NCBI GenBank assembly: GCA_021325515.1
Contig: JAJPHC010000013.1
Span: 250,001 to 314,000 of the forward strand
Length of the DNA stretch: 64,000 nucleotides
Direction: 5' to 3'
Source of the DNA: Acidobacteriota bacterium
GTDB taxonomy: Bacteria > Acidobacteriota > Thermoanaerobaculia > Gp7-AA8
Positions 52,951-60,581 of this stretch are shown piece after piece (positions within the stretch are counted from its first letter, which is position 1; each line of letters starts with the position of its first letter). A program made the translations under genes and the position numbers. Under the pieces are notes generated by a model. It saw only the letters and a program-made list of their open reading frames with translations, made no database searches and was not told the origin of the DNA.

Positions 52951-52984
52951 AGACCCTCGCCGATTGTAACGCCGGGGAGGGTCT
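52951..52984. terminator. Hairpin between micro-ORF and PilZ gene
   Basis: AGACCCTCGCCG (52951-52962) and CGGGGAGGGTCT (52973-52984) form an 11/12 bp stem with a loop of about 10 nt. It lies between the micro-ORF and the convergent PilZ gene, so it could serve both strands. No T-tract is visible. Confidence 0.5.
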
Positions 52985-53639
52985 ATCCGAGCTTCGCTGC
53001 GATCGCGCACTGCAGGCGGTAACGCGTTTCATCGTCGGCGTTCTCGAACGCGCGCTGCAGCGCGGCGGAATCGGCGGCGTCGCGCGCAACGGTGAAACCG
53101 TCGTGAGGCTGAGCGGGGGAGGTGACAAATTCTTTCGTCCATCCTGACGGCGTGAGATGAAAACGGATGTATGGCGAGCCATTATCGTCGTTTGTCGCGC
53201 GTGTCTTGATGCGGCGGACCCACGTGTCCTCCCCTTCGTCCGCGGCCAGCGGCGTCCGGATCCGGCGCGTCCAGGTGTCGTCGCCCGAAAACTGCGGCTC
53301 GGCGGCCGGCTGCACATGAGGCTCTGCGCTGTGGACGATCGCCTCGATGAGGCTTTCGCTCGCTGGATCAGATGGTCCGAACTGGATGCCGGTGTGATAG
53401 ACGACGCGCCCTTCACGCCGACCCATGATCGCAGTCCGGACGACTTTCGCCGGAAGCTCGGCCTCGCGTCCCTGCCACTGAAGGTGAATCCGCGCGCCGA
53501 GAATCGTGAATCGATCCTGATGCTCGAGGAGCGCGCCGATCGTACTGACGTTGATCAGCGTCACGCGCACTCCTCCGATGCTCGCCTCGACACCGGCAGG
53601 CAGCGACATTCGTGGTGCAGCGCGGCGCTCGTCAGTCAT
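52983..53639 (-). CDS. PilZ domain protein with C-terminal extension
   Basis: This 218-aa protein has an N-terminal PilZ domain (about 3-105) with RRAAPR (RxxxR) and NVSTIG (NxSxxG) cyclic-di-GMP elements. About 110 residues follow with no recognised fold, including the pair DTWTRRIRT and DTWVRRIKT and a C-terminal Ala-rich stretch. The extension may bind the regulated partner. It lies directly downstream of a palindromic repeat element. Confidence 0.88.
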   Translation of the reverse strand: MTDERRAAPRMSLPAGVEASIGGVRVTLINVSTIGALLEHQDRFTILGARIHLQWQGREAELPAKVVRTAIMGRREGRVVYHTGIQFGPSDPASESLIEAIVHSAEPHVQPAAEPQFSGDDTWTRRIRTPLAADEGEDTWVRRIKTRATNDDNGSPYIRFHLTPSGWTKEFVTSPAQPHDGFTVARDAADSAALQRAFENADDETRYRLQCAIAAKLG

Positions 53640-53652
53640 GGATGGGGGAATG

Positions 53653-53744
53653 GGACTATGGGACCTATAGGACCTATGGGACCTATAGGCGGAAGGTGAC
53701 GTTGCCGCCTATAGGTCCCATAGGTCCTATAGGTCCCATAGTCC
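53653..53744. repeat. Perfect 40-bp palindromic 9-mer element
   Basis: Two arms of 40 bp (53653-53692 and 53705-53744) are perfect inverse complements around a 12-nt loop. Each arm is built of GGGACCTAT/AGGACCTAT units ending TATAGGCGG. It shares unit and centre (TAGGCGGAA) with the copy at 12416-12506. It lies between the PilZ gene start and the ABC ATPase stop. On transcription it would form a very stable hairpin. Confidence 0.95.
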
Positions 53745-53767
53745 TATCCTCCCATTCTGACATCCAT

Positions 53768-54580
53768 TCACAAGTATTGCGCGCGCAGCATCTCCGCCGC
53801 CGAGGCATCGAGCAGTTCATCGCGCCTGATCTCATCGAATCGCCGCACCAGATCCTCGGCGCGAATGTGGCGGCGCTCCGCGGCGCGGTAATCGGCGAGA
53901 ACGCTGCCCTGATTCATCATCACGATGCGGTCGCCGAGCGTCGCCGCCTGCTGCATCGAATGCGTCACCATCAGCGTCGTCAGCCGGTGCTGCGACACGA
54001 TCTGCTCCGTGAGCCGGACGATCTGATCGGCGCTCTTCGGATCGAGCGCCGCCGTGTGCTCGTCGAGCAGCAGCAGATCGGGGCGCCGCCATGTCGCCAT
54101 CAGCAGCGTGAGCGCCTGGCGTTGTCCGCCGGAGAGTGTGCCGATCGGATTGTTCATCCGATTCTCGAGCTGCATGTTGAGTGTCGCAACGCGATCGCGC
54201 AGTTCGGTGTGAATGCGCGCCGGCAGCAAGCGTCCCAGTCCGCGACGAAGGCCGCGCCGCGCGGCGAGTGCGAGATTCTCGGCGACGGTCATGGAAGGCG
54301 CCGTACCGCTGAACGGATTCTGAAACACGCGGCCGATCATCGCGGCGCGGCGATGCTCCGGCCAGCGCGTGACGTCCGTTCCCGCGATGTTGATCGCCCC
54401 CTGATCGACGTAGAAGCTTCCCGCGACCGCGTTGAGCAGCGTCGACTTGCCCGAGCCGTTCGTGCCGATCACGATCACGAACGACCCGTCGTCGATCTGC
54501 AGCGACACTCCGCGCAGCGCACGCACCTCGTTGTGCGTCCCGGCGAAGAACGTCTTTCGCAACTCACGAAGCTGCAGCAT
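53768..54580 (-). CDS. ABC transporter ATP-binding protein
   Basis: This 270-aa ATPase has Walker A GTNGSGKST (about 40), Q-loop (RVFQNPFSG), signature LSGGQRQ and Walker B LLLLDEHTAALD, with His switch VTHSMQ. It is the NBD of the operon with the permease at 54564 and the substrate-binding protein at 56670. The set matches the TrpXYZ/ABC_sub_bind type. Walker B is followed by HTAALDP, as in these families. Confidence 0.93.
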   Translation of the reverse strand: MLQLRELRKTFFAGTHNEVRALRGVSLQIDDGSFVIVIGTNGSGKSTLLNAVAGSFYVDQGAINIAGTDVTRWPEHRRAAMIGRVFQNPFSGTAPSMTVAENLALAARRGLRRGLGRLLPARIHTELRDRVATLNMQLENRMNNPIGTLSGGQRQALTLLMATWRRPDLLLLDEHTAALDPKSADQIVRLTEQIVSQHRLTTLMVTHSMQQAATLGDRIVMMNQGSVLADYRAAERRHIRAEDLVRRFDEIRRDELLDASAAEMLRAQYL

Positions 54581-55490
54581 GGCTTCTCACTTTCTGCATC
54601 AGCATCGGCAGCACGAGAGCGCCGAAGACGAAGATCGCCGTGACGAGCTTGAGATCGTTCGGATTGAGACCCCAGCGGAGGGCGACCGCGATGATCAGCC
54701 GGAAGAGCACGGAGCCCATGATCGTGCCGGTGAGCGCGGCGCCGGCGCTGTCGGTGCCGGTCAGCGCGCGTCCGATGATCACGCTGGCCAGCCCCCAGAC
54801 GATCATGCCGATGCCCATCTGCACATCGGCGAATCCCTGATATTGCGCGAGCAGAGCGCCGGCGAATGCGACGAGGCCGTTCGAGATGCAGAGGCCGAGC
54901 ACGATCATGTTCTCGACGCTGACGCCGAGGGCGCGAATCATCTGTTCGTTGTCGCCGGAGGCGCGCATCGCGCTGCCGAGGTTCGTGTTGAAGAAGAGCC
55001 AGGCGATGAGCGCGATGATGAAGACGATCGCGGCGGACAGCACGAGAGAGCCGGCGTCGCGCGCGCTCACCGGCCAGCCGAAGAGAGTCGCCGAGTCGTG
55101 GCCGGTGAGCCAGCGGCCGAGATCCTGCGCGTACGTCGTGAGCGTCGTGACGGAGAGCAGCGGCAGATTGCTCTGCCCCATCACATGAAGATTGATGGAG
55201 TAGAGCGCGGTCATCACGAGGATGCCGGACAGCAGTTGATTGATCCTGAAACGCGTGTGCAGGATGCCGGTGCAGAGGCCGGCGGCGCAGCCTGCGGCGA
55301 AGGCTGCGATGCTGGAGGTCACCGGATGGACGCCGTGGGTGAGCATCGAGGCGGCGACCGCGGCGCCGAACGTGATCGAGCCGTCGGCGGTGATGTCGGC
55401 GAACTTGAAGACGCGATAGCTGATGTAGACGCCGAGGGAGAGCAGCGAGAGGATCAGTCCGATCGTCCAGGCCGAAAGCAGGAGCGTCAC
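54564..55490 (-). CDS. ABC transporter permease (BPD_transp_2 type)
   Basis: This 308-aa protein has about nine helices of the BPD_transp_2 family with the conserved GSAMRASGDNEQMIRALGV segment (about 185-205) and GLASVIIGRALTG. The GTG start overlaps the STAS gene stop (GTGA), and its 3' end overlaps the ATPase gene by 17 bp. It carries the substrate delivered by the lipid-anchored or periplasmic binding protein. Family members take up tryptophan or related compounds; the substrate here is unknown. Confidence 0.93.
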   Translation of the reverse strand: MTLLLSAWTIGLILSLLSLGVYISYRVFKFADITADGSITFGAAVAASMLTHGVHPVTSSIAAFAAGCAAGLCTGILHTRFRINQLLSGILVMTALYSINLHVMGQSNLPLLSVTTLTTYAQDLGRWLTGHDSATLFGWPVSARDAGSLVLSAAIVFIIALIAWLFFNTNLGSAMRASGDNEQMIRALGVSVENMIVLGLCISNGLVAFAGALLAQYQGFADVQMGIGMIVWGLASVIIGRALTGTDSAGAALTGTIMGSVLFRLIIAVALRWGLNPNDLKLVTAIFVFGALVLPMLMQKVRSHAAAS

Positions 55491-56683
55491 GCGGCTCCTC
55501 CTTCGGCGATCGGATACACCCAGCAGGCGCCGCGCTGGAACTCGCTCTCGCCCGCCCCTTCGATGGGACGGTCGTCGCGCAGCAGATGGACTACGGACAA
55601 CACGCTGCGCGGCTGGAGCGAGGCCGAGACGATGTCGGCGAGGGGCAGTTTGCCGCGGGGCAGCGATCGGAACGCGGTCACCACCGCGTGGAAGTGGCCC
55701 TGGTACCCATCGCCGATCGGCCGGAGGAACGGCTGCAACGTCTGGTTAGGCGACGATGAAGCGACGCCGGCGACGATGCTGCTGAACCGCGCGTACTCGC
55801 GTTCCGGCACGAACGAGAGCCATTCACGAACGGCGGGGAAGTCGAAGGACTGCGCGGCCGGCGGCCGCCGCCTGCGCGCGCAGATCAACCCCGCAATCTC
55901 CGCCGCCATGACGATTCCCACCGACGGCGTTCCGGCCAGCGAGGCGCAGGCGCGCACGATGTCGGTCAACGGGACGCCGGCGTCGGGCGCCGTGGCTTCG
56001 AAGCGGAGCTGATGGCTCGGCATTCCTTTGATGGTGATCGCGTAGAGCGCCTGAACCTTCGGAACCAGTCCGACGGTGCTGAGCATGTAGTCGGGTGTCG
56101 CCGTTCCATCCGTCGGCATGAAGGCGGCGCCTCCCGCGGCTGCGACGAATTCACCGCCGAGGCTCCGGCATTCCTCTTCGCTTGCTCCGAGCGCGCCGAC
56201 GCCGAGCGCGACGACATCGCGGTAGACCGAAATCGGCGTCGAAGGGCCATCCATTTCCGGACGGCCGGCGACGGAGCAGATCGACGCTTTTCCATCGAGC
56301 ATGCGGCTCTCGTAGGTTGCCCGTTCGGATTCGAGCGGCAGCGGGATCGAGAGAGTCCTGCGCTGCATCGCCGCGCCGGACGAACCGGAGAGCAGAAGCT
56401 CCAGAAAGCCCATCTGCCGGAGCGTGCCGCGGACGCGCTCCGACGCGTCGGCGATCTGCAGCGATCCCTGCAGCGCCGCGGCGTCGCGATGGTGCTTCAT
56501 CAGGATGCTCGCGCCGGCCGAGCTGAGATACGTCACGCCGGAAAAATCGAGCCGGACGTGGCGCGCGCCTTCGCGCTCCACTTCGTGCAGCGCCTCGTCC
56601 AGAGGTACCGACCAGTGGTTGTCCAGGCGGCCCGAGAGGCGGAGAAGAACGACGCCGCCCGCTTTCTCTTTAACGATTTCCAC
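55487..56683 (-). CDS. STAS protein with uncharacterised C-terminal domain
   Basis: This 398-aa protein starts with a STAS domain (about 1-105; VVLLRLSGRLDNHWSVPLDE, LDFSGVTYLSSAGASIL), as in anti-anti-sigma factors, with a serine at the typical phospho site. About 290 residues follow (from about 115) that I cannot assign, with many aliphatic beta segments and no transmembrane helix. GTG 56683 overlaps the binding-protein gene by 14 bp. It sits inside the ABC operon, between binding protein and permease. A regulatory role for transport is inferred. Confidence 0.75.
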   Translation of the reverse strand: MEIVKEKAGGVVLLRLSGRLDNHWSVPLDEALHEVEREGARHVRLDFSGVTYLSSAGASILMKHHRDAAALQGSLQIADASERVRGTLRQMGFLELLLSGSSGAAMQRRTLSIPLPLESERATYESRMLDGKASICSVAGRPEMDGPSTPISVYRDVVALGVGALGASEEECRSLGGEFVAAAGGAAFMPTDGTATPDYMLSTVGLVPKVQALYAITIKGMPSHQLRFEATAPDAGVPLTDIVRACASLAGTPSVGIVMAAEIAGLICARRRRPPAAQSFDFPAVREWLSFVPEREYARFSSIVAGVASSSPNQTLQPFLRPIGDGYQGHFHAVVTAFRSLPRGKLPLADIVSASLQPRSVLSVVHLLRDDRPIEGAGESEFQRGACWVYPIAEGGAA

Positions 56684-57704
56684 TGGTCTCTCCGATGATC
56701 TCTTTGGCCGAGCGCACGAGGGGCGGCGGAAGCGTGATGTTGAGCGCGCGCGCCGCGTCCAGATTGACGATGAGACTCGTCCCGGCGAAGTCTTCCAGCG
56801 GAATCTTCTTCGGGTTCTCGCCGCGCATGATGCGCGCCGCGAGGAATGCGGCGTGGCGGCCGCTGTCCTTGTAGTCGCGCGCGACGACGACCATCGCACC
56901 GCCGATGGCCTGCGACTTCTGAAAGGCGAAGACCGGCAGGTGCGAGCTGCGCGCGGCTTCGCCGATGCTGCCGAATGCGGACGCGGTCAGATTGCCGGGG
57001 ATCTGCAGCACCGCATCGATGTCGTGCGACATCAGCGCGGCGGCAGCGTTGGGGACATCCGTCGCCGTCTCCGCCGGCACGTAGACGACTTCGAAGCCGG
57101 CGCGCTTCGCCGACTCGTCGAGCGCGATCTTCGCGTTGACCATGTTCGTCTCCGCCGGACAGTAAAGAGTGCCGAGCCTGTGGATCGAAGGGAAGTTTGC
57201 CTTGATCAGCGCGAGCGCTTCGTCGTTGGCCGGCAGGAGACTCACGCCCGTCACGTTGGGCGCATGATCGGTGTTGCTCTTCCCGGCGCCCGCCTTCAAT
57301 CCCGACGAGACGTAGTTGTAGACGACGGGAACGTTCTGCGCGCGGCGCAGCGCGGCCTGCAGCGTCGGCGTGGAAAACGTGATGAGCATGTCCGCGCCGC
57401 CCGTGACGGCGGCGTCGATGAGCGCCGAGACCGTGGCCATGTCGCCCTGCGCATTGAGGATCTTGATCTGGTAGTCGCGGCCGTCCACGAGCCCCGACTC
57501 GTGCAGCCCCTTGATGACGCCCGCTTCCGCGTCCTTGACGTCGATCACGTCGTTGTACTGGACGAAGTAGAGCTTCCACTTGTGCTTCGCGATCGCCAGG
57601 CGCCCGGCGCGCTCGCGATGCTGCAGATCGGAGAGAAGCAGAATCAACGACGCGGCTGCGACGACGGCGATGCCGAGTGCGACTCTGCGGAATGCGTTGA
57701 GCAC
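56670..57704 (-). CDS. ABC transporter substrate-binding protein (ABC_sub_bind type)
   Basis: This 344-aa protein has an N-terminal membrane anchor/signal (about 8-28), then the PF04392-type fold (YNDVIDVKDAEAGVIKGLHE, GADMLITFSTPTLQAAL, SHDIDAVLQIPGNL, ENPKKIPLEDFAG). It ends with conserved LNLDAARALNITLPP-like text (IVNLDAARALNITLPPPLV). The GTG start at 57704 is the first in-frame start before the hydrophobic anchor. The gene heads the operon STAS-permease-ATPase. Confidence 0.88.
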   Translation of the reverse strand: MLNAFRRVALGIAVVAAASLILLLSDLQHRERAGRLAIAKHKWKLYFVQYNDVIDVKDAEAGVIKGLHESGLVDGRDYQIKILNAQGDMATVSALIDAAVTGGADMLITFSTPTLQAALRRAQNVPVVYNYVSSGLKAGAGKSNTDHAPNVTGVSLLPANDEALALIKANFPSIHRLGTLYCPAETNMVNAKIALDESAKRAGFEVVYVPAETATDVPNAAAALMSHDIDAVLQIPGNLTASAFGSIGEAARSSHLPVFAFQKSQAIGGAMVVVARDYKDSGRHAAFLAARIMRGENPKKIPLEDFAGTSLIVNLDAARALNITLPPPLVRSAKEIIGETSGNR

Positions 57705-57782
57705 AGGACCGCGCGTATGGTCGCTTAGGGGGCGGGCAAGAGGCAACAGGCACCAGGCGTTCCGGCCGCCTGTGGCGCCTGA

Positions 57783-57788
57783 TACGAT
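57783..57788 (+). promoter_or_regulatory. -10-like TACGAT before DUF2721 gene
   Basis: TACGAT ends 6 nt before ATG 57795 and no Shine-Dalgarno is present, as at other leaderless-looking starts here. Confidence 0.4.
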
Positions 57789-57794
57789 CCGCCG

Positions 57795-58244
57795 ATGCAC
57801 GAGATCGACGAGATCGCACATGTCATTCAACTCGCGATCGCGCCGGTCTTTCTTCTCACCGGCATTGCGTCGCTGCTGAATGTGCTGAGCGGGAGGCTGG
57901 CGCGCATCATCGATCGCGCGCGTCGCCTCGAGGATCGGCTGCCGGGTATGTCGGACGATGTGCGCCACCCTCTGATCCGCGAGCTCGACGTGCTGGCGCA
58001 CCGCGGGAAGCTCATGTATCGCGCGATCACCTTGAGCACGATCGCGGCGTTGCTGGTCTGCTTCGTGGTGGCGACCCTGTTCATCAGCGCGATGGTGCAC
58101 TTTTCCGTGGGGAAGATCGTCGCGGCCCTCTTCGTCGCAGCGATGATCAGTTCAATCGGCAGTCTGATGTTTTTTCTGCGCGAAGTGTTCCTCGCCATCC
58201 GAACGTTCGAGATCGGGTTGCCGCGAGAAATGCGTACGAACTGA
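57795..58244 (+). CDS. DUF2721 membrane protein
   Basis: This 149-aa protein has one helix near the N-terminus (about 9-30, VIQLAIAPVFLLTGIASLL), a conserved cytoplasmic segment (LSGRLARIIDRARRLEDRL) and two more helices (about 78-100, 105-128). This matches DUF2721 in length and layout. The function is unknown. Its 3' end overlaps the convergent MFS gene by 98 bp, one of the longest overlaps in the window. Confidence 0.85.
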   Translation: MHEIDEIAHVIQLAIAPVFLLTGIASLLNVLSGRLARIIDRARRLEDRLPGMSDDVRHPLIRELDVLAHRGKLMYRAITLSTIAALLVCFVVATLFISAMVHFSVGKIVAALFVAAMISSIGSLMFFLREVFLAIRTFEIGLPREMRTN

Positions 58245-59517
58245 GCGCAGCGGCGATCAGGGTTCCTGCGATCGCGTACGTCACGCGCAGCCCAGTCGCG
58301 GCGAAAACGGCTCCCATCACCGATGCGCCGGTGATGAGTCCCGCATTGCGCGAGAGGCTCAGCATCCCGGAGATCACTCCGCGCTGATCGCCTCGCACGC
58401 CGCTCATGATCGCCGTGTTGTTCGCGGTCTGGAACAGCGCGTAGTGCGACGTCATCACGATGATCGGGAGGATGTATCCCGCGACGCCGAACGCGGCAGG
58501 CATGAGCGACTGCGCGAATGCCCCGAGCGCGATTCCGGCGAGGCCGATTGCGGTCATGCGCGCGGTGCCGAAACGGTCGGCGAGGCGGCCGGCGGGAATG
58601 CCGGTGAGTGCGGCCACGAGCGGGCCGGCGGACATGACCAGTCCTACGCGCGCGGCGCCGAGCCCGAGGGTGCGCGAGAGATAGAAGGGCCCCGTGACGA
58701 GCGTTGCCATCATCACGGTCGAGACGATCGCACTCATCGCGAGACTCACACTCAGCTTCGTTTCGCGAAGCATCTCGAGGCGCAGCAGCGGCGAGGCCGT
58801 CTTCGCCTCGACCGCGATGAAGAAGATCGCGGCGATGAGCGCGAAGAGCAGCAGCCGGATGTCCGCATGGCCGTGGCGCGTCGTCACGGCGAGCGCGTAG
58901 CTGCCGAGCGTGATCGCGAGGAGGAGCGTGCCCGCATGATCGAACTTCGTCGTTTGCGCGGGACAGTCGAACGGCAGGTAACGCGCGGCGAGCAACAGCG
59001 CGGCGAGGCCGAGCGGCGCGTTGATGAGGAAGATCGATCGCCAGCCGAATTGCGCGATCAACAGGCCGCCGAGCGAAGGGCCGAGCGCCGTGCCGACCGC
59101 CGACATCGTGCCGAGCAGTCCCATCGCGCGCCCCGTCTGCCCGGCGGGCACCGTCTCGCTGACGAGTGCCACGGTGAGCGCCATCATCACGGCGGCTGCT
59201 GTGCCCTGCAGCGCACGCGCGGCGATGAGCAGCCGGAGCGAGGGAGCGAGACCGCACAGAACGGATGAAGCGGTGAACGTGAAGATGCCGGCGAGAAAGA
59301 GCCGGCGGCGGCCGAGAACGTCGCCGAGGCGGCCGGCGCTGACGATGAGCGCGGTGACGGCCAGCAGGTACGCCAGCACGATCCACTGGACCGGCTGAAA
59401 CGATGCATGGAACGCAGCCGCGAGTGCCGGCAGCGCGACATTCGCGATGCTCGTGTCGAGTGAGGAGAGCAGCATCGATAGGGAAAGGCTGGTGAGCGCC
59501 AGGGTTGATTTCGACAT
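58147..59517 (-). CDS. MFS transporter (DHA2-like exporter)
   Basis: This 456-aa protein has about twelve to fourteen helices with the MFS motif A loop (GRLGDVLGRRRLF, about 62-74) and motif C-like (TALGPSLGGLL) of drug/H+ antiporters. It starts MSKSTLALTSLSLSMLLSSL then DTSIANVALPAL, as DHA2 proteins do. A TAAATT box lies 6 nt before the ATG. It is divergent from a LysR regulator (140 bp), which probably controls it. Exported compound is unknown. Confidence 0.92.
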   Translation of the reverse strand: MSKSTLALTSLSLSMLLSSLDTSIANVALPALAAAFHASFQPVQWIVLAYLLAVTALIVSAGRLGDVLGRRRLFLAGIFTFTASSVLCGLAPSLRLLIAARALQGTAAAVMMALTVALVSETVPAGQTGRAMGLLGTMSAVGTALGPSLGGLLIAQFGWRSIFLINAPLGLAALLLAARYLPFDCPAQTTKFDHAGTLLLAITLGSYALAVTTRHGHADIRLLLFALIAAIFFIAVEAKTASPLLRLEMLRETKLSVSLAMSAIVSTVMMATLVTGPFYLSRTLGLGAARVGLVMSAGPLVAALTGIPAGRLADRFGTARMTAIGLAGIALGAFAQSLMPAAFGVAGYILPIIVMTSHYALFQTANNTAIMSGVRGDQRGVISGMLSLSRNAGLITGASVMGAVFAATGLRVTYAIAGTLIAAALSSYAFLAATRSRTFGWRGTLRAEKTSDCRLN

Positions 59518-59523
59518 GCACGA

Positions 59524-59529
59524 AATTTA
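59524..59529 (-). promoter_or_regulatory. -10-like TAAATT before MFS gene
   Basis: TAAATT (minus strand) ends 6 nt before the ATG at 59517. No Shine-Dalgarno is present. Confidence 0.4.
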
Positions 59530-59588
59530 GGGCTTGACGAGTCATGGCGGAAGACGCACGGATTGCACTGTATTCGTGCATGGGGCGC

Positions 59589-59594
59589 TATGAT
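59589..59594 (+). promoter_or_regulatory. -10-like TATGAT ahead of heptamer array
   Basis: TATGAT directly precedes the GGGCGCT array, so the LysR transcript would begin inside it. The array length would then set the leader length. Confidence 0.3.
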
Positions 59595-59595
59595 T

Positions 59596-59658
59596 GGGCG
59601 CTGGGCGCTGGGCGCTGGGCGCTGGGCGCGAGGCGCTGGGCGCGAGGCGCTGGGCTCG
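59596..59658 (+). repeat. Nine heptamers (GGGCGCT type) abutting the LysR start
   Basis: Nine 7-mers in exact register (four GGGCGCT, then GGGCGCG/AGGCGCT alternating, then GGGCTCG) run from 59596 to 59658, and the LysR ATG is the very next base. There is no Shine-Dalgarno. Unlike the other arrays it is not inverted. A change by one unit would alter spacing by 7 nt and shift any frame entering from upstream. Confidence 0.95.
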
Positions 59659-60546
59659 ATGGATCTGAATCTCCTCATCACCTTGAATGCTGTTCTCACG
59701 GAAGGGAGCGTTGTTGGGGCTGCGCGAAAGCTGCACCTCAGTCCCTCCGCCATGAGCCGTGCGCTGGCGCGGCTGCGGCGCGTGATGGGTGATCCGCTGC
59801 TCGTGCGGGCGGGGCGCGGGCTCGTGCCGACACCGCGCGCGCTCGAGCTGCGCGACCGCGTCAGCCAGCTCGTGTGGGATGCCGAGGGGGTGTTGCGGCC
59901 CGCGGAGCTGCTCGATCTCGCGCGTCTCGAACGCACGTTCACGCTGCGCAATCGCGACGGCTTCGTCGAGAACTTCGGGCCGCGGCTCATCGCGCGCGTC
60001 GCGAAGGAAGCGCCGGGTGTGCGGCTCCGCTTCATCGAGAAGACGGATCGCGAGAGCACGCTCCTGCGCGAAGGCGCCGTCGATCTCGAGACCGGCGTCG
60101 TGGCAGAGACCACGAGCCCCGAGCTGCGCGCGCAGGCGCTGTTCCGCGACCGCTTCACAGGCGTCGTGCGCAAAGGCCACCCGCTGAGCAAAGGACGAAT
60201 CACCGCGGCGCGCTTCGCGAAAGGACGGCACATCCTCGTATCGCGGCGGGCGCACGACAAGGGCGCCGTGGATGATGCGCTGCACGCCGTGGGACTCGAG
60301 AGAACGATCGCCGCGATCGTCGGCAGCTACTCCGCAGCGCTGGCGCTGGCCCGTTCTTCCGACCTGATCGCGACGCTTCCCGAGCGCTACACCGGCCTGC
60401 TGCGCAGCGGGATGTTCAGCTTCCGCCTGCCGCTCACCATGCCGGAGATCACCATTTCGCTCATGTGGCATCCCCGGCTCGATGCCGACCCGGCGCATCG
60501 CTGGCTGCGGCAGTGCGTGCGCGAGGTCGTTGCCGCTGCGGTTTGA
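59659..60546 (+). CDS. LysR-family transcription regulator
   Basis: This 295-aa protein has an N-terminal HTH (about 4-60; [52 protein letters not shown]) and a substrate-binding type effector domain (about 88-290). ATG 59659 is chosen because the HTH starts MDLNLLITL as in the family; upstream codons are the heptamer array. It is divergent from the MFS gene and is its likely regulator. It lies 35 bp upstream of a kinase gene. Confidence 0.92.
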   Translation: MDLNLLITLNAVLTEGSVVGAARKLHLSPSAMSRALARLRRVMGDPLLVRAGRGLVPTPRALELRDRVSQLVWDAEGVLRPAELLDLARLERTFTLRNRDGFVENFGPRLIARVAKEAPGVRLRFIEKTDRESTLLREGAVDLETGVVAETTSPELRAQALFRDRFTGVVRKGHPLSKGRITAARFAKGRHILVSRRAHDKGAVDDALHAVGLERTIAAIVGSYSAALALARSSDLIATLPERYTGLLRSGMFSFRLPLTMPEITISLMWHPRLDADPAHRWLRQCVREVVAAAV

Positions 60547-60571
60547 CCCTCTCCGCATGCGGGCGTACGAT
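60543..60571 (+). promoter_or_regulatory. Promoter TTGACC-N17-TACGAT
   Basis: TTGACC (60543-60548), a 17-nt spacer and TACGAT (60566-60571) match a sigma70 promoter with ideal spacing. The -10 ends 10 nt before the TTG start of the kinase gene. The -35 overlaps the LysR stop. Confidence 0.65.
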
Positions 60572-60581
60572 CGATGTCTCC

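Noticed and set aside
53653-53744. Palindromic element as a simple rho-independent terminator
   Set aside because: Arms of 40 bp are far longer than terminators, no T-tract follows, and a related copy lies between divergent gene starts, where a terminator would not be expected.
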